DNA of 64,000 nucleotides from VFMC01 sp040398525. GTDB lineage: Bacteria > Actinomycetota > Acidimicrobiia > Acidimicrobiales > Ilumatobacteraceae. Made by a program: the position numbers and the translations under genes. The notes beneath the pieces are model-generated. The model was not told the origin of the DNA. It saw only the letters and a program-made list of their open reading frames with translations, and did not search any database. The stretch covers positions 3,359 through 67,358 of the forward strand of contig JBBATY010000018.1 of the NCBI GenBank assembly GCA_040398525.1, read 5' to 3'. Positions 33,357 through 42,193 of the stretch are shown here, piece after piece. Position 1 is the first letter of the stretch. Every line of letters begins with the position of its first letter.

Positions 33357-34739
33357 TCAGTGCCCGCCGGTCATCCGGTCGAGGATCGCGCTGCGCCAAC
33401 GCTCGGGTCGGCGATGGCGCTCCTCGTAGCGGTCGATACCGATGGGCAGACGCACCATCGAGTTGATGCCGATCCAGCGGAGCGGCTCGGGCTCCCAACG
33501 CCTCGAGCGATGCCCCACCCACGGGAGGTCGACCAGCTCCGAGGTCGTGTCGGTGATCAGATCGGCGAGCGTTCGCCCGGCAAGGTTGGTCGTGCCGACA
33601 CCGTCGCCGACGTAGCCACCAGCCCACGCCATCCCGGTGCTGCGATCGAGGCCGACCGAGCACTGCCAGTCGCGTGGCACACCGACGGCGCCGCCCCAAC
33701 GGTGGGTGATCCGCACATCGCCGAGCGGCGGGAACAGCTCGTGCAGCGTCTGCTCGAGCAGGTCGTGGACTCGCCGGTGCTGCTCGAACGACGGCTTCAG
33801 TGCCGAACCGAAGTGGTAGGGCGCACCGCGTCCGCCGAAGGCAATGCGGTCATCGGCCGTTCGCTGCCCGTAGATGACCATCCGGCGTGCATCGCTGAAC
33901 GTCGAGCGTTCAGCCCACCCGATGGCATCGAAGAACGACGCAGGCAGCGGCTCGGTCGCCACCATCAACGAGTAGACCGGTGCGATGTCGCGTCGGAGAC
34001 CCGAGAGCGACGAGGTGAACGCCTCGGTGCAGCGCACGACCACCTCGGCCGTCACCGTGCCGCGCTCGGTGCGCAGGCGCCCAGGCTCGATCGCGGTCAC
34101 GGCTGTGTCCTCGTAGATCGCGACTCCTCGCCGCTCGACAGCGACGGCAAGGCCGCGCGCCAGTCGCGCAGGGTGGATCGATGCGCAGTGCGGGGTGAAC
34201 TGGGCGCCCTCGACGTCGGTGGCGGCGAGCCGGCTGCGCGCCTCCGTCGCGGGCAGCCAGGCGACGTCCTCTTCGCCGAACCCGTACGAGCGGAGGTGCT
34301 CGATCTCGGCCTGTAGCCGTCCGGTATGGGCCGGGTTGCGCGCCAGGACCAGGGTGCCGCCCTTCACGAAGTGGCAGTCGATGCCCTCGCGTGCAGCCAC
34401 CGCGCCGACCTCGTCGACCGTTGCGAACATCTCGCGCTGAAGCCGCACGGCCGCATCACGCCCATGCCCTGCTGCCATGGTGTCGAGGCTCATCGGCAGC
34501 AGGGCCGAGCACCATCCGCCGTTGCGGCCGCTTGCTCCGTACCCAACTGTGGATGCCTCGACGACTGCAATGCGCAGACCCGGGTCGCGTTCGGCGAGGT
34601 AGTAGGCCGTCCACAGCCCGGTGTACCCGGCGCCGACGATCGCCACATCGACATCGATGTCGCTTCCGAGCGGTGCTCGGGGCGCCCACTGCGCTGCGTC
34701 GAGGGACGCGTGCCAGAGCGAAGGAGGAGGTGCGGCCAC
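33357..34739 (-). CDS. FAD-dependent oxidoreductase (DAO/amine oxidase-like)
   Basis: 460 residues. N-terminal FAD-binding VAIVGAGYTGLWTAYYL, then YGASGRNGGWCSALL, typical of GlpD/DadA/glycine oxidase relatives and PuuB-type gamma-glutamylputrescine oxidases. RITHRWGGAVGVPRDW and GYVGDGVGTTNLAGRTLADL complete the FAD fold. It probably oxidises an amine or amino acid to an imine with H2O2 release; the substrate is unknown. GTG 34739 is chosen because TAGCGT (34752-34747) stands 7 bases upstream; the open frame continues to 34877 across the divergent gene's start. Confidence 0.88.
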   Translation of the reverse strand: MAAPPPSLWHASLDAAQWAPRAPLGSDIDVDVAIVGAGYTGLWTAYYLAERDPGLRIAVVEASTVGYGASGRNGGWCSALLPMSLDTMAAGHGRDAAVRLQREMFATVDEVGAVAAREGIDCHFVKGGTLVLARNPAHTGRLQAEIEHLRSYGFGEEDVAWLPATEARSRLAATDVEGAQFTPHCASIHPARLARGLAVAVERRGVAIYEDTAVTAIEPGRLRTERGTVTAEVVVRCTEAFTSSLSGLRRDIAPVYSLMVATEPLPASFFDAIGWAERSTFSDARRMVIYGQRTADDRIAFGGRGAPYHFGSALKPSFEQHRRVHDLLEQTLHELFPPLGDVRITHRWGGAVGVPRDWQCSVGLDRSTGMAWAGGYVGDGVGTTNLAGRTLADLITDTTSELVDLPWVGHRSRRWEPEPLRWIGINSMVRLPIGIDRYEERHRRPERWRSAILDRMTGGH

Positions 34740-34793
34740 GTCCGCGACGCTACCGCGGGCGGTTCCGCCCGGTCGGCCCCTACGCTCTGGGCC
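34740..34793. promoter_or_regulatory. 54-bp divergent region with two leaderless promoters
   Basis: Minus-strand TAGCGT (34752-34747) and plus-strand TACGCT (34781-34786), each 7 bases from its GTG start. Confidence 0.5.
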
Positions 34794-35597
34794 GTGCAAC
34801 ACCCGGCTGGCTGGTACCCGGACCCGTGGATCGAGGGTGGGATGCGCTACTGGAACGGGTCGGCGTGGACGCCCCATCTGGCTGCAAAGGTGAACCCTCC
34901 CAAGCCGCCGTTCCCCACGCTGCCGCTCGTCGTGGCGGTGGGAGCGTTGGTCGTGCTGACAGCGTCGCTCGTGCTGAGCAAGGTCGTGCTCGACCTCCTG
35001 GTCGGGCAGGAGTGGCCCATCGCGGTGTACGTCGTCATCTCCGCGAGCATCGGCTACGTGCCATCACTTGCGTTCGGGTGGTGGGCGAGCCGACGCTGGG
35101 GCCGTGCGTCGCTGCGCAGCGACAGTGGGTTGTTCTTCCGCCGCTCCGACGCCGGATGGGGCCCCGTCACCTGGCTCAGCTGCATTGCCGTGCAAGTGGC
35201 CATCGCTGCGCTGGTGTTCTCGTTCGAAGTGCCCTTCACCGGGAACACCGAGGGCATCGGCGACCTCTCCGACGACCGGGGGTACGTGATCACCATCTTG
35301 GTGACGGCGGTGATCGCTGCCCCGTTCGTGGAGGAGATCGTGTTCCGGGGTCTGATGCTCCGCGGGCTGCTCAGCCGGATGGGTGCGGTCCCGGCGATCG
35401 GCATCCAGGGTGTGCTCTTCGGTGTGGCCCACATCGACCCCGTACGCGGGCAGGGCAACCTCGGCCTGGCCATGATCCTGAGCGGCGTCGGCCTCGTGCT
35501 CGGGGCCTCGGCGTACCTGTTCCGCAGGCTCGGCCCGACGATCGTGTCGCACATGATCACCAACACCGTTGCGATGTCGGTGACGCTGCTCATGTGA
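34794..35597 (+). CDS. CPBP-family intramembrane protease with N-terminal DUF2510
   Basis: 267 residues. Residues 1-30 are a DUF2510 motif (PAGWYPDPWIEGGMRYWNG, then W and TPH), common at the N-terminus of actinobacterial membrane proteins. About seven transmembrane helices follow. CPBP/Abi motifs are present: EEIVFRGLMLRG (motif 1), FGVAH (motif 2) and HMITN (motif 3). Relatives are CAAX prenyl proteases, bacteriocin self-immunity proteins or MroQ-type peptidases. GTG 34794 fits the leaderless box. The last 8 bp overlap the convergent panC stop region. Confidence 0.88.
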   Translation: MQHPAGWYPDPWIEGGMRYWNGSAWTPHLAAKVNPPKPPFPTLPLVVAVGALVVLTASLVLSKVVLDLLVGQEWPIAVYVVISASIGYVPSLAFGWWASRRWGRASLRSDSGLFFRRSDAGWGPVTWLSCIAVQVAIAALVFSFEVPFTGNTEGIGDLSDDRGYVITILVTAVIAAPFVEEIVFRGLMLRGLLSRMGAVPAIGIQGVLFGVAHIDPVRGQGNLGLAMILSGVGLVLGASAYLFRRLGPTIVSHMITNTVAMSVTLLM

Positions 35598-36438
35598 GTG
35601 GCAGGTTGTCGATCAGTCGCACGTCGCCGAACCAGGCAGCCACGACGAGCAGGGCAGGGTCGCCGTCGACGAGCTCTCCGGTGGGCAGGAACGTCCGCGG
35701 GTCGATCAGCTCGAGGTACTCGAGACGGGCACGGGGTTCGGCCTCGATCGGCTCCCGGGCGAGGCGCAGCAACTCGGCGACGTCCACGCTGCCGGCGGCG
35801 GCCCGGCGTCGCGCCGCCTCGAGGCCTCGGTGCAGGCAGCCGGCAGCCCGACGGTCGGCGGGGTCGAGGCGGCGGTTGCGGCTGCTCATCGCCAACCCGT
35901 CGGCCTCGCGAACCGTGGGGAACGCGACGATGTCGATGCCGAGGTCGAGGTCGCGCACCATGCGTTCGATGATGGCGAGCTGTTGGGCGTCTTTCTGCCC
36001 GAACACTGCGACCTGCGGCCGGACTGCCGAGAAGAGCTTCGCCACCACCGTGGTGACGCCACGGAAGTGCCCCGGGCGATGTGCGCCCTCGAGTTGGTCG
36101 GCGAGCGGGCCTGGCTCAACGTGGGTCTGGAAGCCGTCGGGGTACATGGCTGCGGCAGTCGGCGCATAGACGGCGTCGGTGCCCGCTGCCTCGCACTGGG
36201 TGAGGTCGTCGTCGATCGGGCGCGGGTAGCGCTCGAAGTCGGCGCGGACGTTGAACTGCAGTGGGTTCACGAAGATCGAGACGACGACCGTGTCGGCGTG
36301 CCGGCGTGCTTCGGTGATCAGCGCGAGATGGCCCTCGTGAAGTGCGCCCATCGTCGGGACGAACCCGATCCGAGCCCCCGCAGCGCGTCGTCGCTCGGTC
36401 CAGGCGTGCATGTCGCCGGGCGTGGTGAGAACATCCAC
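35590..36438 (-). CDS. panC: Pantothenate synthetase
   Basis: 282 residues. ATP-dependent condensation of pantoate with beta-alanine. Conserved segments: FVPTMGALHEGHLALI (HIGH-like), NPLQFN, KDAQQLAIIERMVRDL and SSRNRRL. Length matches the family. GTG 36438 begins the standard first strand (VDVLTTPGDMHAW); no strong ribosome site is visible, but the gene starts 14 bp after panB ends, so coupling within the panBC operon is likely. Confidence 0.95.
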   Translation of the reverse strand: MDVLTTPGDMHAWTERRRAAGARIGFVPTMGALHEGHLALITEARRHADTVVVSIFVNPLQFNVRADFERYPRPIDDDLTQCEAAGTDAVYAPTAAAMYPDGFQTHVEPGPLADQLEGAHRPGHFRGVTTVVAKLFSAVRPQVAVFGQKDAQQLAIIERMVRDLDLGIDIVAFPTVREADGLAMSSRNRRLDPADRRAAGCLHRGLEAARRRAAAGSVDVAELLRLAREPIEAEPRARLEYLELIDPRTFLPTGELVDGDPALLVVAAWFGDVRLIDNLPLT

Positions 36439-36452
36439 GGTGGTGCGGTCGC

Positions 36453-37298
36453 TCAGCGGAACGAGTGGGCTTCGTCGGGCCAGGTGCCCGTGTGCACATC
36501 GCCCACGTACGCCGAGGTGGCGTCGATCACCTGCTGGCGAAGGTTGCCGAACGCCTTGGCGAAGGTGAAGGTCCGCTCGGAGAGGCCGAGGACGTCGTGG
36601 AGCACGAGGACCTGGCCGTCGCACGCTGGGCCAGCCCCGATGCCGATCGTAGGGATCGACACCTTCTGCGAGATCTCGGCAGCGAGATCCATAGGGACAC
36701 CCTCCACCACGATCGCGCAGGCGCCGGCCTGCTCGACAGCGTGTGCGTCCTCGAGCAGGCGCTCGCGCCCGCCGGCTTCGTACCCGCTGTCGCGCCCCTG
36801 CACTTTGTGGCCGCCCATGCGGTGGTAGCTCTGCGGTGTCAGGCCGATGTGGCCCATCACCGGGATGTCGACTCGGGTGATCGCCTCGATCGTCTCGGCC
36901 ATCGGCAGGCCACCTTCGAGCTTGATGCACTCCGCCCCCTCTTTCATGAGGCGGATGGCGCTCGAGAGGCCCTGTTCCGGGCTCACCTGGTAGCTCCCGA
37001 AGGGCAGGTCGCCCACGATGAGCGCCTTGGTGCGGGCCCGGGCGACGATGCGCACGTGGTAGGCCATCTCATCGAGATCGACAGGGATGGTGTTGCTGAC
37101 TCCCTGCACCACCATGCCGACGCTGTCGCCGACGAGGATCACGTCGACCCCGGCCTCGTCGACCAGTCGGGCGAAGGTGGCGTCATACGCCGTGATCATT
37201 GCGATCTTGCTGCCCGCAGCCTTGGCGCGGGCCAAGTCGGGCACGGTGACCTTCTTGCGCGAGGCCACAGCGGTGGGGTCGGAGGGGTGGGCGTTCAT
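36453..37298 (-). CDS. panB: 3-methyl-2-oxobutanoate hydroxymethyltransferase
   Basis: 281-residue TIM-barrel enzyme making ketopantoate from 2-oxoisovalerate and methylene-tetrahydrofolate, the first pantothenate step. Motifs: MITAYDATFARLVDEAG, DVILVGDSVGMVVQG, CIKLEGG, GHIGLTPQS and PTIGIGAGPACDGQVLVLHD. ATG 37298 has GAGGAGG upstream, a strong Shine-Dalgarno, so this operon is leadered, unlike most of its neighbours. Followed by panC. Confidence 0.96.
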   Translation of the reverse strand: MNAHPSDPTAVASRKKVTVPDLARAKAAGSKIAMITAYDATFARLVDEAGVDVILVGDSVGMVVQGVSNTIPVDLDEMAYHVRIVARARTKALIVGDLPFGSYQVSPEQGLSSAIRLMKEGAECIKLEGGLPMAETIEAITRVDIPVMGHIGLTPQSYHRMGGHKVQGRDSGYEAGGRERLLEDAHAVEQAGACAIVVEGVPMDLAAEISQKVSIPTIGIGAGPACDGQVLVLHDVLGLSERTFTFAKAFGNLRQQVIDATSAYVGDVHTGTWPDEAHSFR

Positions 37299-37426
37299 GG
37301 AGTGGACCTCCTCGGTTCCGGTCGTCTCCGACCGGACTGGGACCCAGGGTCGAGCCCTGACGCGTGGGGAAACCTAGCGATGCGCGCGATTGTTCCCCCA
37401 ATCGTTCGCGAAGGTTGTCGCGGAGG
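37299..37426. promoter_or_regulatory. panB upstream region with two short hairpins
   Basis: On the minus strand a TAGGTT hexamer (~37377-37372) could be the panBC -10. The leader then contains CAGGG/CCCTG (around 37341-37356) and CCGGTC/GACCGG (around 37318-37334) stem-loops before GAGGAGG. They may be attenuator-like or simply high-GC structure. ATTG/CAAT arms around 37390-37406 lie nearer the convergent-side gene end. No ORF is seen. Confidence 0.3.
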
Positions 37427-38485
37427 TCACGTCGCCGTCGGGAATACCGATGGGCACAGGTCGCGGTACGCGGGCGGGCCGCCGGGGGCCGAACGGGCCT
37501 CGAGCAGTGCTCGAGTGCAGGCGAGCGCGAAGCACTGTGCACCTGCTTCGAACAGTGCCGTGAGCTGAAGCGCCCGCTCGCGGCCCGTCGCCGGCGCGCT
37601 GGGGCTGTGTCCGGTGGAGAGGGCGAAGATCGTGTCGCCGTCGAACAGGGTGTGCGCCGGTCGCACGGCGCGGGCCAGGCCGTCGTGGGCGACGTCGGCG
37701 AAGCGCGTGCACTCGGCCTTGCTCAGCGCATCATCGGTGGCGACGACGCCGATCACCGTGTTGAGCGGGGGTCGGGCGGCGTTGAGGTGGGCCCGAAGTG
37801 CGGCGAGCTCCGTCCGCCGAGGCCTGGTCAGGCGCGTGCCGCGGCGCTCCCACGGCAACCCCGTCTCCGGATCGACGACCGATCCGAGAGAGTTCACCAC
37901 GGCGAGCGCCGCAACGACCGTCCCGTTGCTCAGGCGCACGCTCGCCTGGCCGACACCGCCCTGCAGGCCCCCTGCCATCGCTCCGGTGCCGGCACCGACG
38001 CTGCCCGAGCCCGTCCCGACGCGCAGCCGGCGGGCGTTGCGCGTGGCCCGGGCACCGAAGTCGGCGTCCGGTCGCCGCGACGCATCGCCGGCCCGCCCGA
38101 GGTCGAAGATCACGGCTGCAGGCACGATCGGCACCACCGTGCCTGCCCCGGGCCGCCCGACGGGGAAGCCGATCCCGCGGGCCTCGAGCTCGCTCATCAC
38201 CCCGGTGGTCGCAGCGAGCCCGAACGCGCTGCCGCCCGTGAGGCACACCGCGTGGACCTGTTCCACCAGGTTCTCCGGTCGGAGCAGATCGGTCTCGTGT
38301 GTCCCGGGCCCTCCGCCACGAACATCGACACCTCCGACGGCGCCGGCTGGTGCGAGCACGACCGTGGTGCCGGTCCGCCAGCCGCGGCCGACGCGGGTGG
38401 CATGGCCCACCAGCAGGCCGTCGACATCGGTGAGCGTGCCCGTCAGGTCGGGCGGAGCCGTCGTGCGTTGGCGTCGCTCACCCAC
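37427..38485 (-). CDS. P1-family N-terminal-nucleophile hydrolase (NylC/DmpA-like)
   Basis: 352 residues of the DmpA/endo-type 6-aminohexanoate hydrolase (NylC) fold. The self-cleavage site is Asn242-Thr243 in LNTVIGVVATDDALSKAEC, so Thr243 would become the nucleophile of the beta subunit. GLLVGHATR and CLTGGSAFGLAATTGVMSEL are other family marks. It resembles mycobacterial Rv1333-type hydrolases. Substrates range from D-amino-acid peptides and beta-peptides to nylon oligomers; none can be assigned. GTG 38485 fits TACGCT (38497-38492) plus 6 bases; upstream in-frame sequence is the shadow of the divergent gene. Confidence 0.88.
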   Translation of the reverse strand: MGERRQRTTAPPDLTGTLTDVDGLLVGHATRVGRGWRTGTTVVLAPAGAVGGVDVRGGGPGTHETDLLRPENLVEQVHAVCLTGGSAFGLAATTGVMSELEARGIGFPVGRPGAGTVVPIVPAAVIFDLGRAGDASRRPDADFGARATRNARRLRVGTGSGSVGAGTGAMAGGLQGGVGQASVRLSNGTVVAALAVVNSLGSVVDPETGLPWERRGTRLTRPRRTELAALRAHLNAARPPLNTVIGVVATDDALSKAECTRFADVAHDGLARAVRPAHTLFDGDTIFALSTGHSPSAPATGRERALQLTALFEAGAQCFALACTRALLEARSAPGGPPAYRDLCPSVFPTAT

Positions 38486-38573
38486 GTGGCCAGCGTAGTC
38501 AGCATGCGAGTCGGCCGTCCGTGGTGGGTCGAGCGCGGCATTGCCGTCGGTGCACGCGGTAGCGTCGCCTGCC
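38486..38573. promoter_or_regulatory. 88-bp divergent region with two leaderless promoters
   Basis: Minus-strand TACGCT (38497-38492, 6-base spacer) and plus-strand TAGCGT (38560-38565, 8-base spacer to GTG 38574). Confidence 0.45.
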
Positions 38574-39203
38574 GTGACGCGTCGCCACGACATCGCCGGG
38601 GAATGGATCCGCCGCAGTTGGGAGGCCGTTGGGCGCTGGGGGGCGATCGGCCCGGAGAGCCGCACCGGCCGGCGGTTCGGTCGGTTCGGTGCTGGCAGCA
38701 TCATCTGCTTCCCGACGAACACGATCTTCAACGAGCGTTACATCCACATCGGCGAGGGAACGATGCTCGGGCCCAACATCACCCTGTCGGCGGGCATGAT
38801 GCCCGGTCAGGTGTGCATCTCCGATCCGGTCGTGCGGATCGGCGACCGATGCCTCATCGGCAAGGGCAGCGGCATCGTCGGCCACTTCTCGATCGAGATC
38901 GGCAACGACGTGTGGACAGGCCATCACGTGTACGTGACCGACCAGAACCACGGCTATCAGGACGTGTCGGTGCCGATCTCGCGTCAGACGATGCCCGAGC
39001 GGCCCGTGTCGATCGGCGACGGCTCGTGGATCGGTCACGGTTCGGTGATCCTCCCCGGATCGACGATCGGCAAGCACGTCACGATCGGTGCCAACTCCGT
39101 GGTGACCGGAACCATCCCCGACTTCAGTGTCGCGGTCGGAAACCCGGCACGGGTGATCAAGCGCTACGTCGAGGGCGAGGGATGGGTGACGGTGCGCCCG
39201 TGA
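38574..39203 (+). CDS. Left-handed beta-helix acyltransferase (hexapeptide family)
   Basis: 209 residues with repeated hexapeptide turns (IGEGTMLGPNITL, IGDRCLIGKGSGI, IGNDVWTGHHVYV, IGDGSWIGHGSVI, IGKHVTIGANSVV) building a trimeric beta-helix. The loop VTDQNHGYQDV holds the catalytic histidine seen in sugar O- and N-acetyltransferases. GNPARVIK at the end is the standard terminus. Acetyl-CoA is the probable donor; the acceptor, probably a cell-envelope sugar, is unknown. GTG 38574 fits the leaderless box; a TTG 33 bases earlier is less likely. Confidence 0.87.
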   Translation: MTRRHDIAGEWIRRSWEAVGRWGAIGPESRTGRRFGRFGAGSIICFPTNTIFNERYIHIGEGTMLGPNITLSAGMMPGQVCISDPVVRIGDRCLIGKGSGIVGHFSIEIGNDVWTGHHVYVTDQNHGYQDVSVPISRQTMPERPVSIGDGSWIGHGSVILPGSTIGKHVTIGANSVVTGTIPDFSVAVGNPARVIKRYVEGEGWVTVRP

Positions 39204-39209
39204 GGGGGC

Positions 39210-39791
39210 TCAGGCGTCGGTGGTGAGGTCGCTCGGGGGAGCGCACGCCTTCATCTGGTTCACGGTCACGAAGTCGATGAGCACGTTCGACACCGGGCCG
39301 TTGCCGACCCGGGTCTCGCCGTAGGGGCGCATGTCGAACGCCCGCAGCCGGTCGATGTAGACCTGTCGGTCGGCGAGCACGATGCGGTAGTAGCGCTCGT
39401 AGTCGGCCACGAGTGACCGGTCGCGAGCGGACTCGAGCGGCAATGCCAGGACCTCGTCGAGTGAGGCTGCGAGCAGGTCGGTCGCCTCCTCGACGAGGTC
39501 GGCGCGCTGCAGCATCTGCTCAGGGGTCGGGCTCGAGATGTAGCCCTCATCGACATCGGCCAGTTGACGGCGCTGCTGCTCGTAGCGGCTACAGATCTCG
39601 GCCGCCTGCCGCCGCCACTCGGCGTCGCTCACCTGGTACGCGGCATCCTTCGACGCGAAGAACAGGGCGTAGACCCACATCACGGTCAGCAGCAGGCAGA
39701 CGGCGACAACGATGAGCTTCAGCGGCGACCATCGGCGCCGCGGGGCGAGCTCGGGGTCGGGGGAGGCAGGCGCCGGAGCGGTGGCAGTCAT
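39210..39791 (-). CDS. Hypothetical single-pass membrane protein
   Basis: 193 residues, not recognised. A short cytoplasmic N-terminus rich in Ala/Pro, one transmembrane helix at ~25-45 (LKLIVVAVCLLLTVMWVYAL), then an extracellular helical domain (WRRQAAEICSRYEQQRRQLAD, ATDLLAASLDEVLALP, DYERYYRIVLADRQVYIDRL) with a few cysteines. ATG overlaps the upstream DoxX stop (ATGA on the minus strand), so it is co-translated with DoxX and may form a complex with it. Confidence 0.8.
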   Translation of the reverse strand: MTATAPAPASPDPELAPRRRWSPLKLIVVAVCLLLTVMWVYALFFASKDAAYQVSDAEWRRQAAEICSRYEQQRRQLADVDEGYISSPTPEQMLQRADLVEEATDLLAASLDEVLALPLESARDRSLVADYERYYRIVLADRQVYIDRLRAFDMRPYGETRVGNGPVSNVLIDFVTVNQMKACAPPSDLTTDA

Positions 39792-40291
39792 GACCGCTCC
39801 GGCCGGTAGCAGACGGCGAGCTGGACCAGCGCCGCTCCGATGCCGACGACGGCGGCAACGATCGCGCCGGTCCAGTCGGCGAAGTCGGTGAGGCCGAGCG
39901 CGTGGTCGAGCGACAAGAAGCCCGGGCCGATGGTGGCGATCACCCAAGCAGCGACGGCGATCGACGCGCAGTACTCCCAGCCCTGGTCCGGCAAGAACAC
40001 GAAGAACCCGACCTTCCAGTGGGCGACGACGATCGCAACGATCATCACGCCGATCACGCCGGCGGCGGCGAGCGGGGTGAGCAACCCGGCAGCGAGGAGC
40101 AGCCCGGCGCCGATCTCGGTGGCGGCAGCGAGGCGTGCCTGGACAGCGGGCCACTTCATGCCGATGCCCGAGAACCATGCAGCCGTGCCCGACAGGCCGT
40201 TGCCACCGAACACCTTGTTGTAGCCGTGGTAGGCGAAGAACAGGCCGAACACCACTCGGAGCACGAACAGGCCGAGGTCGACAGGAGTCAT
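39788..40291 (-). CDS. DoxX family membrane protein
   Basis: 167 residues with four hydrophobic helices. The start LFVLRVVFGLFFAYHGYNKVFGG and the following helices (ATEIGAGLLLAAGLLTPLAA, VIGVMIVAIVVAHW) match DoxX/DoxD-type redox membrane proteins; some associate with superoxide dismutase or thiosulfate:quinone oxidoreductases. Function here is unproven. ATG 40291 fits TACCGT (40304-40299) plus 7 bases, so leaderless. Coupled to the downstream single-pass protein. Confidence 0.85.
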   Translation of the reverse strand: MTPVDLGLFVLRVVFGLFFAYHGYNKVFGGNGLSGTAAWFSGIGMKWPAVQARLAAATEIGAGLLLAAGLLTPLAAAGVIGVMIVAIVVAHWKVGFFVFLPDQGWEYCASIAVAAWVIATIGPGFLSLDHALGLTDFADWTGAIVAAVVGIGAALVQLAVCYRPERS

Positions 40292-40384
40292 GGGTGCCAC
40301 GGTACCCGCCGCGCCGGTGTGGCTCCCGTTCGTGCAGGAAACGGCCCCGGTGTGACACCGGCCCAGCTGGTAGAACTGCCCGTC
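40292..40384. promoter_or_regulatory. 93-bp divergent region between doxX and ABC exporter
   Basis: Minus-strand TACCGT (40304-40299) serves DoxX. On the plus strand TAGAAC (40371-40376), 8 bases before GTG 40385, is an imperfect -10. Between them GGTGTCACACC-like dyad symmetry around 40348-40360 may be an operator or simply structure. Confidence 0.35.
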
Positions 40385-42193
40385 GTGGCCGCACCTGTCG
40401 TCTCCCCACCTGCGCAGCAACGCGTCGGCCAGTTGCGCGGTGCGGCCCGCCTGTTGCGCGAGCTGCTCCGGCACCACAAGGGCGTGTTCGCGATCGCCGT
40501 CGGTGGAGCGACGGTATTCGCCGCCTGCACGGTGCTGTCGTCGGTGGTGATCGGGATGGTCATCGACCGGGTGATCGAGCCTCGCTTCGTGGAGGGATCG
40601 GTCGATACGTCGACGGTCGTCGCCACACTCGGACTGCTCGTGATCGTTGGCGTGGTGCGGGCGATGGGCGTGGTGGTCCGCCGCACTTGGGCGGGCCGGA
40701 CGAACTGGGGTGTTGCCGACTGGTACACCGCCAAGGTGGTCGACCGGGTGGTCGCGCAGCCGGCGACCTGGCACCGCCGGCAGAACACGGGTGATGTGAT
40801 CACGCGGGCCGGTCCCGACGCCGAGGCAGCCAGTGCCGTGATCGGACCATTGCCGTACGCGTGCGGCACGGTGGCCCTTCTAGCAATCTCCGCTGTCTGG
40901 TTGGTGGTCACCGACTGGGTGCTCGGCATCGCCGCGGTCGCCGTCTTCCCGGTGCTGATCGGGCTCAACGTCGTCTACCAGCGTCGAGTCGAGCGCTACT
41001 TCCACCGGGCCCAGGAGGAGATCGGCCACCTCAGCGCTGCAGTGCACGAGAGCTTCGACGGTGTGCACGTCGTGAAGGCGTTCGGAGCCGAACGCCGCGA
41101 GACCGAGCGCCTGGCGGTGATCGCATCGAGGCTTCGCCAGGAGCGTCTGGCGACGATCCGTCTGCGGAGCACCTTCGAGGCACTGCTCGATTTCGTGCCG
41201 GCGGCGGTGAACATTGGTCTGCTCGTCGCAGGCGCCTACCGGGTCCGCAGCGGCCAGATGACCGTCGGCGAGCTGTTGGGCTTCGTCTACCTGTTCACCC
41301 TGCTCGTGTTCCCCTTGCGCATCATCGGCTACGCCCTCAGTGAGGTTCCGCACTCGCAGGCAGGTCTGGCCCGCATCCACGCGCTCCTCGAGGACCCTCT
41401 CGAAGCCGACCCGTCGGCGTCGATCGTGCGAGTCGAGCGCGGTCCGGTCGAGCTCATCGGTGTCGGGGTTTCCCACGACGGGGAGCGACTGGTGCTCGAG
41501 GACCTGACAGCCAGCGTGCCTTCCGGCTCGACGGTGGCCGTGGTCGGCCCGACCGGTTCGGGCAAGACCACCTTGCTCGACGTCGTCGCCGGCCTGGTCC
41601 CCGTGCGCTCGGGAACGGTGCGCGTGCCGGCCGGCCCGGTCGCGGTCGTGTTCCAGGAGCCGTTCCTGTTGGCGGCGTCGATTCGCGAGAACGTGGCGCT
41701 CGGCGCGGCCGTGGGCGACGACGAGATCGCCCGGGCGCTTGCGCTCGCCGAGGCCGACTTCGTGCACGACCTGCCCGACGGACTCGCCACGGTGGTGGGC
41801 GAGCGGGGCGTCGGCCTGTCCGGAGGCCAACGTCAGCGCGTCGCTCTGGCGAGGGCGCTCGTTCGACGCCCAACCTTGCTCCTGCTCGATGACACGACCT
41901 CCGCACTCGACCCGAGCACCGAGGCGAAGGTGCTTGCCAACCTGCGCACGAGCCTGTCCGACACCACCGTCATCGCCGTGGCTTCGAGGCCGTCGACCAT
42001 CGCGCTGGCCGATGAGGTGCTCTATCTGGCCGGCGGACGGGTGGTGGCGCATGGCAGCCACGACGAGCTGATGGTCGACAATGCCGAGTATCGCGAACTG
42101 ATGCAGGCCTTCGAGCACGATCGTGCCTCGATGGACGGAGAGCTCGGCCCCGGTGCCGCACCGGTCGAGCACGGTGAGGGGTCGGCGCAATGA
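40385..42193 (+). CDS. ABC exporter half-transporter with degenerate ATPase site (heterodimer subunit A)
   Basis: 602 residues: six transmembrane helices (~30-325) then an ATPase domain. Walker A VVGPTGSGKTTLLD and signature LSGGQRQRVALARAL are intact. Walker B ends LLLLDDTTSALD, so the catalytic Glu is Asp, and the H-loop reads VASRPST, lacking its His. This is the non-catalytic half of a heterodimeric exporter. The next gene, overlapping by ATGA, supplies the canonical half. Cargo (drug, lipid or peptide) is unknown. The start could also be GTG 40352; 40385 is preferred from spacing to TAGAAC and family length. Confidence 0.88.
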   Translation: MAAPVVSPPAQQRVGQLRGAARLLRELLRHHKGVFAIAVGGATVFAACTVLSSVVIGMVIDRVIEPRFVEGSVDTSTVVATLGLLVIVGVVRAMGVVVRRTWAGRTNWGVADWYTAKVVDRVVAQPATWHRRQNTGDVITRAGPDAEAASAVIGPLPYACGTVALLAISAVWLVVTDWVLGIAAVAVFPVLIGLNVVYQRRVERYFHRAQEEIGHLSAAVHESFDGVHVVKAFGAERRETERLAVIASRLRQERLATIRLRSTFEALLDFVPAAVNIGLLVAGAYRVRSGQMTVGELLGFVYLFTLLVFPLRIIGYALSEVPHSQAGLARIHALLEDPLEADPSASIVRVERGPVELIGVGVSHDGERLVLEDLTASVPSGSTVAVVGPTGSGKTTLLDVVAGLVPVRSGTVRVPAGPVAVVFQEPFLLAASIRENVALGAAVGDDEIARALALAEADFVHDLPDGLATVVGERGVGLSGGQRQRVALARALVRRPTLLLLDDTTSALDPSTEAKVLANLRTSLSDTTVIAVASRPSTIALADEVLYLAGGRVVAHGSHDELMVDNAEYRELMQAFEHDRASMDGELGPGAAPVEHGEGSAQ

